From Fidelibacterota bacterium (GTDB lineage: Bacteria > Fidelibacterota > UBA2242), in assembly GCA_023133185.1 (NCBI GenBank), contig JAGLWX010000207.1, positions 1-5,936 on the forward strand: a stretch of DNA of 5,936 nt, read 5' to 3'. This document shows, piece by piece, positions 1 to 5,936 of the stretch. Position numbers and translations under genes: made by a program. Under the pieces are notes generated by a model, which had not been told where the DNA came from, made no database searches, and worked only from the letters and a program-made list of their open reading frames with translations. Each line of letters begins with the position of its first letter. Within the stretch, counting starts at the first letter, position 1.

Positions 1-597
1 GTAGCTATACTCCCTTCATCGGTTCCATTGAATAACATTCCGACTCGGGACAATTTTCCTGATAATCCAAAGCCAGTTGTAGGGTGGGTTGGGAGCCGCA
101 CTACAATGAAGTATATTTTTTCAATTGAGTCAATTTTAGCGAATGTCGCTTCCGTTTATCCCTTTGAATTACGTATTATATCGGATACTCCCTGTTCAAT
201 ATCTAGCCTGCCATGTCATCACATATTTTGGAATCTTGATCGTCAGGATCAGGAGATTGCCCATTTTGATATTGGTATTATGCCGCTAAGCGATGACCCC
301 TGGGCCAAAGGCAAGTGTGCTTATAAACTTTTACAATGTATGGCTGCTGAAGTACCTTTTGTCGCATCTGCAGTGGGAATGAATGTTGAAGTTACCTATG
401 GGAATACGACCGGGTTTGCAGTTAACTCAGATCGAGAATTCGCTAATTGTCTGATCAAATTGCTCAGGGATAAAGCTCTCCGTCGCCGGATGGGTAAAGC
501 CGGGAGAGCGCTGGTGGAACGTTTTTATACTACCGAAGTAATATCTGAAAAATTGGCGCAACTAATAAAATTTTCTGTGATGTCGGGTTCAAGTTGA
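1..597 (+). CDS. GT-B glycosyltransferase (GT4-like), C-terminal half, 5'-truncated
   Basis: The reading frame is open from base 1, so the TTG at 28 is an internal Leu codon and the real start lies left of the window. About 198 residues are visible, roughly half of a normal 370-400 residue GT4-type enzyme. The visible part begins at the end of the N-terminal domain and continues with the C-terminal nucleotide-sugar binding Rossmann domain. It shows GWVGS (window residues about 28-32), then DIGIMPL, then GKCAYKLLQCMAAEVPFVAS, the usual donor-binding helix and following strand, and then a GF-x-V segment. Enzymes of this type transfer a sugar from an activated donor in the cytoplasm while surface polysaccharide or LPS is built. 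The classical E-x7-E pair is not present: Gly and Gln occupy the corresponding positions, as I recall for a subset of GT4-like proteins. It ends 65 bases before the nucleotidyltransferase gene on the same strand, so it probably belongs to the same glycan locus. Donor and acceptor cannot be told. Confidence 0.85.
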   Translation, partial: VAILPSSVPLNNIPTRDNFPDNPKPVVGWVGSRTTMKYIFSIESILANVASVYPFELRIISDTPCSISSLPCHHIFWNLDRQDQEIAHFDIGIMPLSDDPWAKGKCAYKLLQCMAAEVPFVASAVGMNVEVTYGNTTGFAVNSDREFANCLIKLLRDKALRRRMGKAGRALVERFYTTEVISEKLAQLIKFSVMSGSS

Positions 598-646
598 AAG
601 CGTTTAAATGTTGATTAAGAAATCAGAGAATCTGTAATTTTTAAAA

Positions 647-654
647 AGAAGAGG
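647..654 (+). promoter_or_regulatory. Ribosome binding site of the nucleotidyltransferase gene
   Basis: AGAAGAGG lies 8 bases before the ATG at 663. Its GAGG core matches the Shine-Dalgarno sequence at a normal distance and supports that ATG as the start. The 65-base gap containing it (598-662) is AT-rich and holds no clear promoter or terminator. Confidence 0.6.
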
Positions 655-662
655 TCTTTTGA

Positions 663-1403
663 ATGAAAGCAGTTATTTTAGCGGCAGGCTCGGCAAGGCG
701 GTTATCACCGCTGGCTGACAATACACATAAATGCCTGTTAGATATTGGTGGAAAAGGGATTTTAGAACACCAACTGGATGCACTTGACCGATATGGTGTT
801 GCCGAAGCCTTGATTGTTGTAGGATTTTTGAAAGAACAAATTCAGGACAGGTTTGGTAATCAATATAGAAATATGTCTTTGACGTATATTGAAAACCCGG
901 ATTACGCAACGACTAATACAGTGTATTCTCTTTATATTACACGGGAATTTTTCTCAGGCGAGGATTTTCTATATTTAAATGCCGATGTCGTGTTTCATCA
1001 TGAATTGATAAGACGAATTCTGCTCTCTGAGAATGCCTCTGCGTTGGGCGTGGAGGTCAAACCCTGTGGTGAAGAAGAGGTCAAGGTTATCGTAAATAAT
1101 AATCATAAAATCCAGCGAATTGGCAAGAAAATCGACATTGAGAGAAGCCTTGGTGAATTTGTCGGGATAGCCAAATTTGCGGCAGAAATGACAAATGATT
1201 TTATTGATGCTTTGAAAACAGTCATAGATCGAGGGGAAAAGATGGCGTTTTTTGAAAAAGCGGTTGATTTGATTCTCGATAGACACGATCTTTACTATGA
1301 AGATATCACTGATATTCCGGTTATTGAAATTGATTTTCCGGAAGATCTTGAAAAAGCCCGTAAACATATATTGCCCCGAATAATAGCCCGGGATGAAGAC
1401 TAA
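663..1403 (+). CDS. LicC-like NTP-transferase (sugar/alcohol-phosphate nucleotidyltransferase)
   Basis: A 246-residue cytoplasmic enzyme of the NTP_transferase superfamily, which joins NTP and a phosphorylated sugar or alcohol to give an NDP-activated donor plus pyrophosphate. The N-terminal nucleotide-binding signature is plain: LAAGSARRLSPL at residues 6-17, then K23 in HKCLL, the conserved Lys that contacts the substrate phosphates. ENPDYATTNTVYSLY (77-91) resembles the segment of LicC-type phosphocholine cytidylyltransferases. NAD at 106-108 supplies the first metal-binding Asp (D108), GEFVGIAKF (164-172) is the substrate-side loop, and D224 in EIDFPEDLEKAR is the likely second metal ligand. 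The length of about 230-250 residues fits LicC-type and inositol-phosphate cytidylyltransferase domains; glucose-1-phosphate enzymes with added C-terminal domains are longer. The ATG is supported by a ribosome binding site and by the signature beginning at residue 3. Two TagF-like transferases follow directly, so CTP and a polyol- or choline-type phosphate are a reasonable guess, but this is inference. Confidence 0.88.
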   Translation: MKAVILAAGSARRLSPLADNTHKCLLDIGGKGILEHQLDALDRYGVAEALIVVGFLKEQIQDRFGNQYRNMSLTYIENPDYATTNTVYSLYITREFFSGEDFLYLNADVVFHHELIRRILLSENASALGVEVKPCGEEEVKVIVNNNHKIQRIGKKIDIERSLGEFVGIAKFAAEMTNDFIDALKTVIDRGEKMAFFEKAVDLILDRHDLYYEDITDIPVIEIDFPEDLEKARKHILPRIIARDED

Positions 1404-1421
1404 GGTAATCACCGAGTTCTT

Positions 1422-2510
1422 TTGAAAAAAATAAGCGTACTGTTTAACGTTCATCATCTCTATTATCTGCCCCAGTTTCTTCCGGTAGCCCGTGAAATGG
1501 AGAAGCGGGGAAGCTTCGATATTTATTTTTCGGCATATATAGACAAAAAAAGAGTTGATTACCAATTGGTAAAAGATACTGTAAAGAATATTTCAGGGAA
1601 ATTCATCGACGCAGCCGACGAGAATTCGCGGCGTAAGGAAATTCTGGATCGGCATTTTGACATTATAGTATTTGGTAAGAGCGGTCATGCAGAACAGTAT
1701 TGTTCATCCAATACACTGGCGATCTTATTGTACCATGGGATCGGAGTGAAAGCATGCTATTATACGGATTTTAATCCTCGTATAAACATTCGCTATGTGG
1801 AAGGTCAATATCGCTATGATGAATTAAAACGCCGTGGCGTCTCAACGGAATTGGTTGTTACCGGATTTCCCAAGCTGGATCCGTTGTTTAATTCTGATAA
1901 TCCGGAACACCGGGATGACGACCTGAATCTTGACCCTTCTAAACCGACGATTCTCTATGCTCCCACTTTTTATCCCAGCTCGATTGAAATATTCGGTGAA
2001 TCCATTGCTGAATTGACTAAGGGATACAACCTGATTGTGAAATTGCATCATTTTTCATGGGTATTAGATAAATACAGACATCAGAAATCGTTATTTATGG
2101 ATTTGGCGGAAAAGTATTCCCATGTTCAACTTTTGGCGGCGGAAAAATGTAATATTATTCCCTATTTCAAGCAGGCTGATTTTTTATTGACGGAAGTATC
2201 TTCCACTGCATTTGAATTTCTGGCTGTCGGCAGACCGGTTATTATTTGTGATTTTCACCATTTGAGGATTAAACACCGAATATTTAATCGGTGGTTCCGC
2301 AAGAGTCGGCTGGATGAAGATATTCAGCAACATCTGGGTTTTGCCTATCATATTCAAAGCCCGGGACAACTACCCGAAGTACTGGGCAAGTCGATGAAAG
2401 AAAGGAATGATTTTTCCAGGCGCGCCAGTGAAATAGCGGAAGGGTTTTTAGGCGTCCTTGATGGAAATGCCGGCAAGCGAATTGTGGACGATATTCTAAA
2501 ACGGTTCTAA
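1422..2510 (+). CDS. CDP-glycerol glycerophosphotransferase family protein (TagB/TagF-like), first copy
   Basis: A 362-residue GT-B type enzyme with the hallmarks of the Glyphos_transf family, whose characterised members move glycerol- or ribitol-phosphate from a CDP donor to teichoic acid or capsule. The motifs occur in order: YHGIG at 104-108 (the HG motif, H105), TGFPKLD at 147-153, LYAPTF at 178-183, KLHH at 207-210 (H209 matching the second essential His of the family), and LLTEVSSTAFEFLAVGRPVI at 255-274. The usual TD-x-SS is TE-V-SS here, with E258 in place of Asp. No signal peptide or membrane segment is visible, so it should act on the cytoplasmic side. The start is TTG, preceded only by a weak GAG at 1414-1416. 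It is preferred because KKISVLFNV is the expected first strand, and the next in-frame Met is at residue 26, inside that domain. It lies 18 bases after the nucleotidyltransferase gene and 7 bases before a second family member. Family membership is secure; the transferred group is not. Confidence 0.85.
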   Translation: MKKISVLFNVHHLYYLPQFLPVAREMEKRGSFDIYFSAYIDKKRVDYQLVKDTVKNISGKFIDAADENSRRKEILDRHFDIIVFGKSGHAEQYCSSNTLAILLYHGIGVKACYYTDFNPRINIRYVEGQYRYDELKRRGVSTELVVTGFPKLDPLFNSDNPEHRDDDLNLDPSKPTILYAPTFYPSSIEIFGESIAELTKGYNLIVKLHHFSWVLDKYRHQKSLFMDLAEKYSHVQLLAAEKCNIIPYFKQADFLLTEVSSTAFEFLAVGRPVIICDFHHLRIKHRIFNRWFRKSRLDEDIQQHLGFAYHIQSPGQLPEVLGKSMKERNDFSRRASEIAEGFLGVLDGNAGKRIVDDILKRF

Positions 2511-2517
2511 AAAAAAT

Positions 2518-3549
2518 ATGCGACGTTATCTACATTTTATAACAAAACCATATTCACTAAGCGTAATCCAGGCGCTTGTTGAAGAGATAGAACGAGGGCA
2601 GTGGGGTGATTCACTAATTTTTTTACCGCCCGTGTTAGAGAAATATATCCGCAACGATATGCGGTGTACAACATCCATAGAAGAAGTCGGTTCATTTGAT
2701 CCGGATATCGTATTTGTGCCGGGAAATATTGTTCATGATAAAATTACCGGACTGAAAGTTCAGGTGTTTCATGGTATTTGTGAAGAAAAGGGCGGTCATT
2801 ACAAGATTACCGGTTTTTTTGATCTTTATTGCACCAGTGGTCCGTTAATAACACGGAAATTTAAAGCTCTTGCTGAAAAACATGGATACTTTCACGTCGT
2901 TGAGACTGGTTGGCCAAAAGTCGATCTCCTGATGAATCCTTACAACCGTGCAGAAATACTCATGAAGTTGGGAGTGCGTCCGGAAAACAGGATAATTCTG
3001 TACGCGCCAACCTTCAGCCCGAAGTATAAATCTTCGGGTAAACTGTTTCCGGCGTTACAGTCAATGATTAAGCGTGGTGAAACCTGGATTATAAAATTTC
3101 ATGATCTCATGGATAAAGAAGAAGTGCTACGATTCAAAAAGTTGGATAATGTACTGATTTGGGACGATCCGGATAATATCCCGTTATTGCAAGCAGCTGA
3201 TGTGCTGATTTCTGATACATCTTCGATTGTATATGAATTCATGCTTTTGGATAAGCCGGTGATCACAATCGATGCCAGAATTCGATTGGAAAAAGGAATA
3301 AATATTCAGGATGTCAAAGATCTGCGGACTGCAATTGACAGATCCGTTTCAAATCCGGAAGAATATTCGATAAACCGAAAAAATGTATTGCGGGAGATAC
3401 AACCGTATGCAGATCAGGCAAATGCAAAACGAGTATTAGAAGCGGCAGAGACGATGTTGACTTCAGATATTTCGACAAAATTAAGCAAAAAACCCCGGAA
3501 CCTATACCGGAGATACCGGGCACGCAAGTTGTTAAATAATTGGTGGTAA
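2518..3549 (+). CDS. CDP-glycerol glycerophosphotransferase family protein (TagB/TagF-like), second copy
   Basis: A 343-residue protein of the same family as its upstream neighbour but clearly diverged from it. The motifs are FHGIC at 84-88 (H85), TGWPKVDLL at 130-138, LYAPTFSPK at 161-169, KFHD at 193-196 (H195), and LISDTSSIVYEFMLLDKPVI at 230-249, with the usual Asp (D233) before the SS pair. Both His residues and the SS pair that act in family members are kept, so it looks catalytically intact. The N-terminal domain is short, and no membrane segment is seen. The C-terminal tail (about 320-340) is rich in Arg and Lys and may help it sit on the inner face of the membrane (inference). Its ATG follows an A8 run (2509-2516) with no Shine-Dalgarno match; 7 bases separate it from the preceding stop, so translational coupling is likely. 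The next gene starts 3 bases after its stop. It probably adds a phospho-polyol or similar unit to a glycan; other GT-B transferase activities are possible. Confidence 0.84.
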   Translation: MRRYLHFITKPYSLSVIQALVEEIERGQWGDSLIFLPPVLEKYIRNDMRCTTSIEEVGSFDPDIVFVPGNIVHDKITGLKVQVFHGICEEKGGHYKITGFFDLYCTSGPLITRKFKALAEKHGYFHVVETGWPKVDLLMNPYNRAEILMKLGVRPENRIILYAPTFSPKYKSSGKLFPALQSMIKRGETWIIKFHDLMDKEEVLRFKKLDNVLIWDDPDNIPLLQAADVLISDTSSIVYEFMLLDKPVITIDARIRLEKGINIQDVKDLRTAIDRSVSNPEEYSINRKNVLREIQPYADQANAKRVLEAAETMLTSDISTKLSKKPRNLYRRYRARKLLNNWW

Positions 3550-3552
3550 TAA

Positions 3553-4338
3553 ATGTTAAAATCGGCATATAATGGTCCTTCGCTTAGCCGCTATCAATTC
3601 GAAGGCTTGAGAAATAAGGGCTGGGTGCTCGAAAGCGCAATTGAGGTGTATAAACATCATCCGAATGCAGTCGTTCTCATGGAACTTGATATTGGCAGCC
3701 GCTTTCAAAAAGTTGTCGTGAAGAACTTTGGCTGGCGGAATACAATTTCAAGGTTTTTCAGTCCCTTTATGAGATCGCGGGCTCAAAAATCATGGGATGC
3801 GTCAAAGTGGTTGTTGGCAGCCGGTGTTCCTGTTCCAAAACCCATAGCCGTCTATACAGCCCGTCAGTTGGGATTTATCGATCAGAACGTTTTTATTACT
3901 GAATATATTGGAAAAAATCAAAAGTCCCGTCGAATACTGCGGAATGAAATTATTGAATCTGAAAAAAAACAGATAATTGTGCAAAAAATGGGTGAAATGG
4001 TATTTGCGATGCACAACGCAGGAATGATCCACAATGATTTAACGCAGGGAAATTTCCTGGTAAAAGATAGCGACTATATAGATATCTATCTGGTTGATTT
4101 AAACCGTCTCGTACGTAAATCCAAAATTACAATAGCCGAGCGAATGTATGATATCTCAAAAATGAATTTATGCAGTTGTAATTTGGAGCGCGATCATGCT
4201 GACTGTCTCTGGTTATATTTTCTTCTGTTTTATGATTCAGAAAATGCCGAGCAAAATCTTATTTATTTGAAAAAAGCCATTAAGAAAAATCAGATGCGTC
4301 GCAGAGCAAAAAAGATAAAAAAGGGTCGCGGGAAATAG
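3553..4338 (+). CDS. Lipopolysaccharide kinase (Kdo/WaaP) family-like protein
   Basis: A 261-residue protein-kinase-like fold protein related to the WaaP/KdkA/InaA group, which phosphorylates sugars of the LPS core on the cytoplasmic side of the inner membrane. Visible parts are VVVKNF with K57 as the likely ATP-binding Lys of strand 3, SKWLLAAGVPVPKPIA at 85-100 (very typical of this group), FITEYIG at the hinge (114-120), and the catalytic loop MIHNDLTQGNFLV at 158-170 with D162 and N167. VDLNR at 181-185 supplies the metal-binding D182 in place of DFG, as in WaaP-type proteins. The segment before SKWLL has no obvious Glu to pair with K57, where classical kinases carry one in helix C. The C-terminus (about 240-261) is a strongly basic tail that could bind membrane phospholipid. 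The ATG at 3553 is 3 bases after the preceding stop, and GGTGG in that gene's last codons may serve as its ribosome site. An LPS or lipid-linked sugar substrate is the best guess; a small-molecule kinase role is not excluded. Confidence 0.8.
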   Translation: MLKSAYNGPSLSRYQFEGLRNKGWVLESAIEVYKHHPNAVVLMELDIGSRFQKVVVKNFGWRNTISRFFSPFMRSRAQKSWDASKWLLAAGVPVPKPIAVYTARQLGFIDQNVFITEYIGKNQKSRRILRNEIIESEKKQIIVQKMGEMVFAMHNAGMIHNDLTQGNFLVKDSDYIDIYLVDLNRLVRKSKITIAERMYDISKMNLCSCNLERDHADCLWLYFLLFYDSENAEQNLIYLKKAIKKNQMRRRAKKIKKGRGK

Positions 4339-4342
4339 AGGA
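4337..4342 (+). promoter_or_regulatory. Ribosome binding site deciding the TTG start of the DUF3108 gene
   Basis: AGAGGA overlaps the stop codon of the kinase gene and lies 7 bases before TTG 4350. It is the best Shine-Dalgarno match in the window and supports TTG as the start, since that choice also gives a complete signal peptide. The overlap suggests translational coupling. Confidence 0.6.
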
Positions 4343-4349
4343 ATCTGAA

Positions 4350-5093
4350 TTGCGGATTTATACTAGAAAATATAAAATCATTTTTCTTTTCATAATCAGT
4401 TTTATGTTGAATATTGCCGCAGGGCAGACCGCCCATCCATTTTCAGTAGGAGAACGGATTGAATATTCAACATGGTTCAATTTTGTAAAAGGAGGGGTGT
4501 CGTCTCTGGAAGTTGTTTCATTTGATAGCCTTAATAGCATTCCCGTATATCATATACGATCTGTAACCGAGTCCAATCCTTTTTTCGACCGCTTTTATAA
4601 AGTCAGAGACAAGATGGATTCCTGGATAGACGTCAGTGGTCTCTATTCCAGAAAATTCAGGAAATCATTGAGAGAGGGGCGCTATCGCAAGAAATATTCC
4701 GTCCGGTTTGATTACCATCAAATGCAGGCGATTTCGCAAAATGATACGGTATCAATCGATAGCATAATCCATGACGGGATATCCATATTTTATTATGTTC
4801 GCGCCCTGGACCTTTCCGTTGGTGATGTCATTGATCTGAATTATTTTGATAATGATAAGTTGAGACCTTTTAAAATAAAGGTTGAAAATAAGGAAAATAT
4901 AAAAGTGCCTGCCGGAGAAATCGAATGTTATGTACTAACTCCGTTTTCAGAAAAAGGCAAATTATTTAAGAATAAAAATTTGGTGACGATTTACTTAAGC
5001 ACCGATGAAAAACGCATTCCGGTTATGATTTCCAGTGAGGCGCTATTTGGATCTATGATTCTGAAGCTGGAATCAATTAAGTCGCCCGATTAA
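4350..5093 (+). CDS. Secreted DUF3108 domain-containing protein
   Basis: A 247-residue exported protein. Residues 1-25 form a signal peptide: a basic start (RIYTRKYK), a hydrophobic stretch at 10-20, and a likely cleavage after AAG (25) before QTAHPF. There is no lipobox Cys, so it should be free in the periplasm or attached to the outer membrane by other means. The mature part fits the DUF3108 pattern: FSVGERIEYSTWFN-x-VKGG at the front, RFYKVRDKMDSWIDVSGLYS (81-100), a strand-rich middle, then KVPAGEIECYVLTP (185-198), and VTIYLSTDEKRIPVMI (212-227) near the end. The family is predicted to be mostly beta-strand and its function is not established; I would not assign one. Length is normal for the family. 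The TTG start is supported by AGAGGA at 4337-4342. It follows the kinase gene by 11 bases, so it is probably in the same transcript and may serve envelope glycan export or assembly. Its stop overlaps the stop of the convergent ABC ATPase gene. Confidence 0.82.
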   Translation: MRIYTRKYKIIFLFIISFMLNIAAGQTAHPFSVGERIEYSTWFNFVKGGVSSLEVVSFDSLNSIPVYHIRSVTESNPFFDRFYKVRDKMDSWIDVSGLYSRKFRKSLREGRYRKKYSVRFDYHQMQAISQNDTVSIDSIIHDGISIFYYVRALDLSVGDVIDLNYFDNDKLRPFKIKVENKENIKVPAGEIECYVLTPFSEKGKLFKNKNLVTIYLSTDEKRIPVMISSEALFGSMILKLESIKSPD

Positions 5094-5936
5094 CATATTG
5101 ATTTTCCCGTTTCAGGGTCAAAATAGCGGGCTTTATCCATATTTAAATAGATAATTAATTCTTCGACAAGATCGGCTTCCGGCTGGAATTCCGGTGTGCG
5201 GCAGGTTAACCGTGTATCCTCCCGGTTTAAATAGATCAGCGTTTCATTTCCCATCGGTTCAAACAGATCGATTCTCAGAGAAATAGAAACGGAGTTTTCA
5301 TTCCGGGGATTGAGGGATAAATCTTCGGGGCGAATGCCGGTTATAATGGGTTTGTCAATATAAGACTTGAGAAACTTTCCATGATTTGATGGAATGTCGA
5401 TTTTAATATTGCCATCGACAGCAATCAGGTTTGGTTCTTCTTTCAAGGTTGTATGAATAAAGTTCATCGATGGACTTCCGATGAAACTGGCTACAAAGAG
5501 ATCGGCGGGCTCATTGTATAATTTTAGCGGTGTGTCAAGCTGGTGAATAACCCCGTCCTTCATGACCGCAATTCGTTCTCCCATTGTCATAGCCTCGATC
5601 TGGTCGTGAGTAACATAGACCATGGTAGTCTTTAACCGCTTATGTAATTTCTTAATTTCGGCGCGCATCTGAACCCGCAGTTTAGCATCTAAGTTGGAAA
5701 GCGGCTCATCAAATAAAAACACCTGTGGTTTGCGAATGATCGCCCGTCCGAGAGCAACACGTTGACGCTGACCACCGGATAGTTGTTTTGGTTTACGGTT
5801 AAGCAGGGAAGCCATTTCCAATATTTCGGCGGTTTCCTGGACGCGTTGGCGGATATCATCCTTTTTAAATTTTCGCAATTTTAACCCGAAAGCCATGTTA
5901 TCGTACACCGACATATGGGGATAAAGGGCGTAATTT
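5090..5936 (-). CDS. MalK/UgpC/MsmX-type ABC transporter ATP-binding protein, 5'-truncated
   Basis: The gene reads leftward and runs off the right edge. The ATG at 5914 is internal: upstream codons give NYALYPH directly before MSVYDN, which is the Q-loop region of sugar-importer ATPases with only the Gln just outside. About 280 residues are visible; roughly 90 with the Walker A motif lie beyond the window, for a total near the usual 360-370. Seen in order are the ABC signature LSGGQ (bases 5782-5768), Walker B VFLFDE (5722-5705), the D-loop SNLD, the H-loop His in VYVTHDQIEAMT, and a C-terminal TOBE-type regulatory domain with GIRPEDL. The segment LYNEPADLFVASFIGSPSMNF is characteristic of the MalK/UgpC/MsmX subfamily, which powers import of oligosaccharides or glycerol-3-phosphate with a membrane permease pair. 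It appears intact as far as visible. It faces the glycan genes convergently, so it is probably a separate transcription unit. No permease or binding protein is in the window, so the substrate is unknown. Confidence 0.93.
   Translation of the reverse strand, partial: NYALYPHMSVYDNMAFGLKLRKFKKDDIRQRVQETAEILEMASLLNRKPKQLSGGQRQRVALGRAIIRKPQVFLFDEPLSNLDAKLRVQMRAEIKKLHKRLKTTMVYVTHDQIEAMTMGERIAVMKDGVIHQLDTPLKLYNEPADLFVASFIGSPSMNFIHTTLKEEPNLIAVDGNIKIDIPSNHGKFLKSYIDKPIITGIRPEDLSLNPRNENSVSISLRIDLFEPMGNETLIYLNREDTRLTCRTPEFQPEADLVEELIIYLNMDKARYFDPETGKSIC

Noticed and set aside
28..30. TTG as the start of the first glycosyltransferase gene
   Set aside because: The frame is open to base 1, and the protein from this codon would lack the whole N-terminal domain; it is an internal Leu.
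611..638. Possible promoter TTGATT - 16 bases - TGTAAT upstream of gene 663-1403
   Set aside because: The -10 box lacks the critical second-position A, and the region is AT-rich enough for such matches by chance. The gene could equally be read from the upstream glycosyltransferase transcript.
624..640. CAGA-GAA-TCTG followed by TAATTT, a possible terminator before the nucleotidyltransferase gene
   Set aside because: The stem is only 4 base pairs and the T-run is interrupted; too weak to call.
975..1565. A 196-codon open frame on the - strand opposite the nucleotidyltransferase gene
   Set aside because: It lies antisense to a gene with unmistakable family motifs, crosses the next gene's start, and its translation shows no recognisable domain. 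It is best explained as a shadow of the coding strand.
2509..2516. A8 run at the junction of the two TagF-like genes, considered as a slippage site that could fuse them
   Set aside because: The TAA stop of the first gene begins at 2508, ahead of most of the run, so slippage there would not bypass it.
3493..3520. Repeated CCGG blocks with inverted ends (CCCGG ... CCGGG), a possible hairpin near the end of the second TagF-like gene
   Set aside because: It lies inside coding sequence for a basic Arg-rich tail, has no following T-run, and pairing through the middle is poor.
5912..5914. ATG on the - strand as the start of the ABC ATPase gene
   Set aside because: The upstream in-frame codons give NYALYPH, the conserved Q-loop neighbourhood of MalK-type ATPases, so the gene continues past the window edge.

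Overview
The window reads as part of a cell-surface glycan locus from a Gram-negative bacterium. A moderately AT-rich base composition, a Kdo/WaaP-type lipopolysaccharide kinase homologue, a secreted DUF3108 protein and TTG starts beside purine-rich leaders would suit a member of the Bacteroidota/Calditrichota-like (FCB) assemblage. No taxonomic marker gene is present, so that placement is a weak inference.

Layout: six genes on the + strand are followed by one convergent gene on the - strand. The order is (1) the C-terminal half of a GT-B glycosyltransferase, cut by the left edge; (2) a LicC-like nucleotidyltransferase; (3) and (4) two divergent CDP-glycerol glycerophosphotransferase-like (TagB/TagF family) enzymes in tandem; (5) a WaaP/InaA-like kinase; (6) an exported DUF3108 protein; and, on the - strand, (7) a MalK/UgpC-type ABC-transporter ATPase cut by the right edge. 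Genes 2 to 6 are separated by only 3 to 18 bases and are very probably one transcript. A 65-base gap separates gene 1 from gene 2. Genes 6 and 7 converge and their stop codons share the palindrome TTAA.

Working model (inference): the nucleotidyltransferase makes an NDP-activated small phosphoalcohol or sugar, the two TagF-like enzymes transfer a phospho-polyol or related unit to a surface glycan, the glycosyltransferase helps build that glycan, and the kinase phosphorylates a lipid-linked sugar. The DUF3108 protein acts in the envelope. This resembles teichoic-acid-like or phosphocholine-like decoration placed in a Gram-negative envelope setting. The substrates cannot be read from the sequence.

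No RNA genes, insertion sequences, CRISPR arrays, attachment sites or convincing terminators were seen. No gene-free stretch reaches 300 bases. I see no clear evidence of a wholly new system; the most interesting item is the combination of genes 2 to 5.
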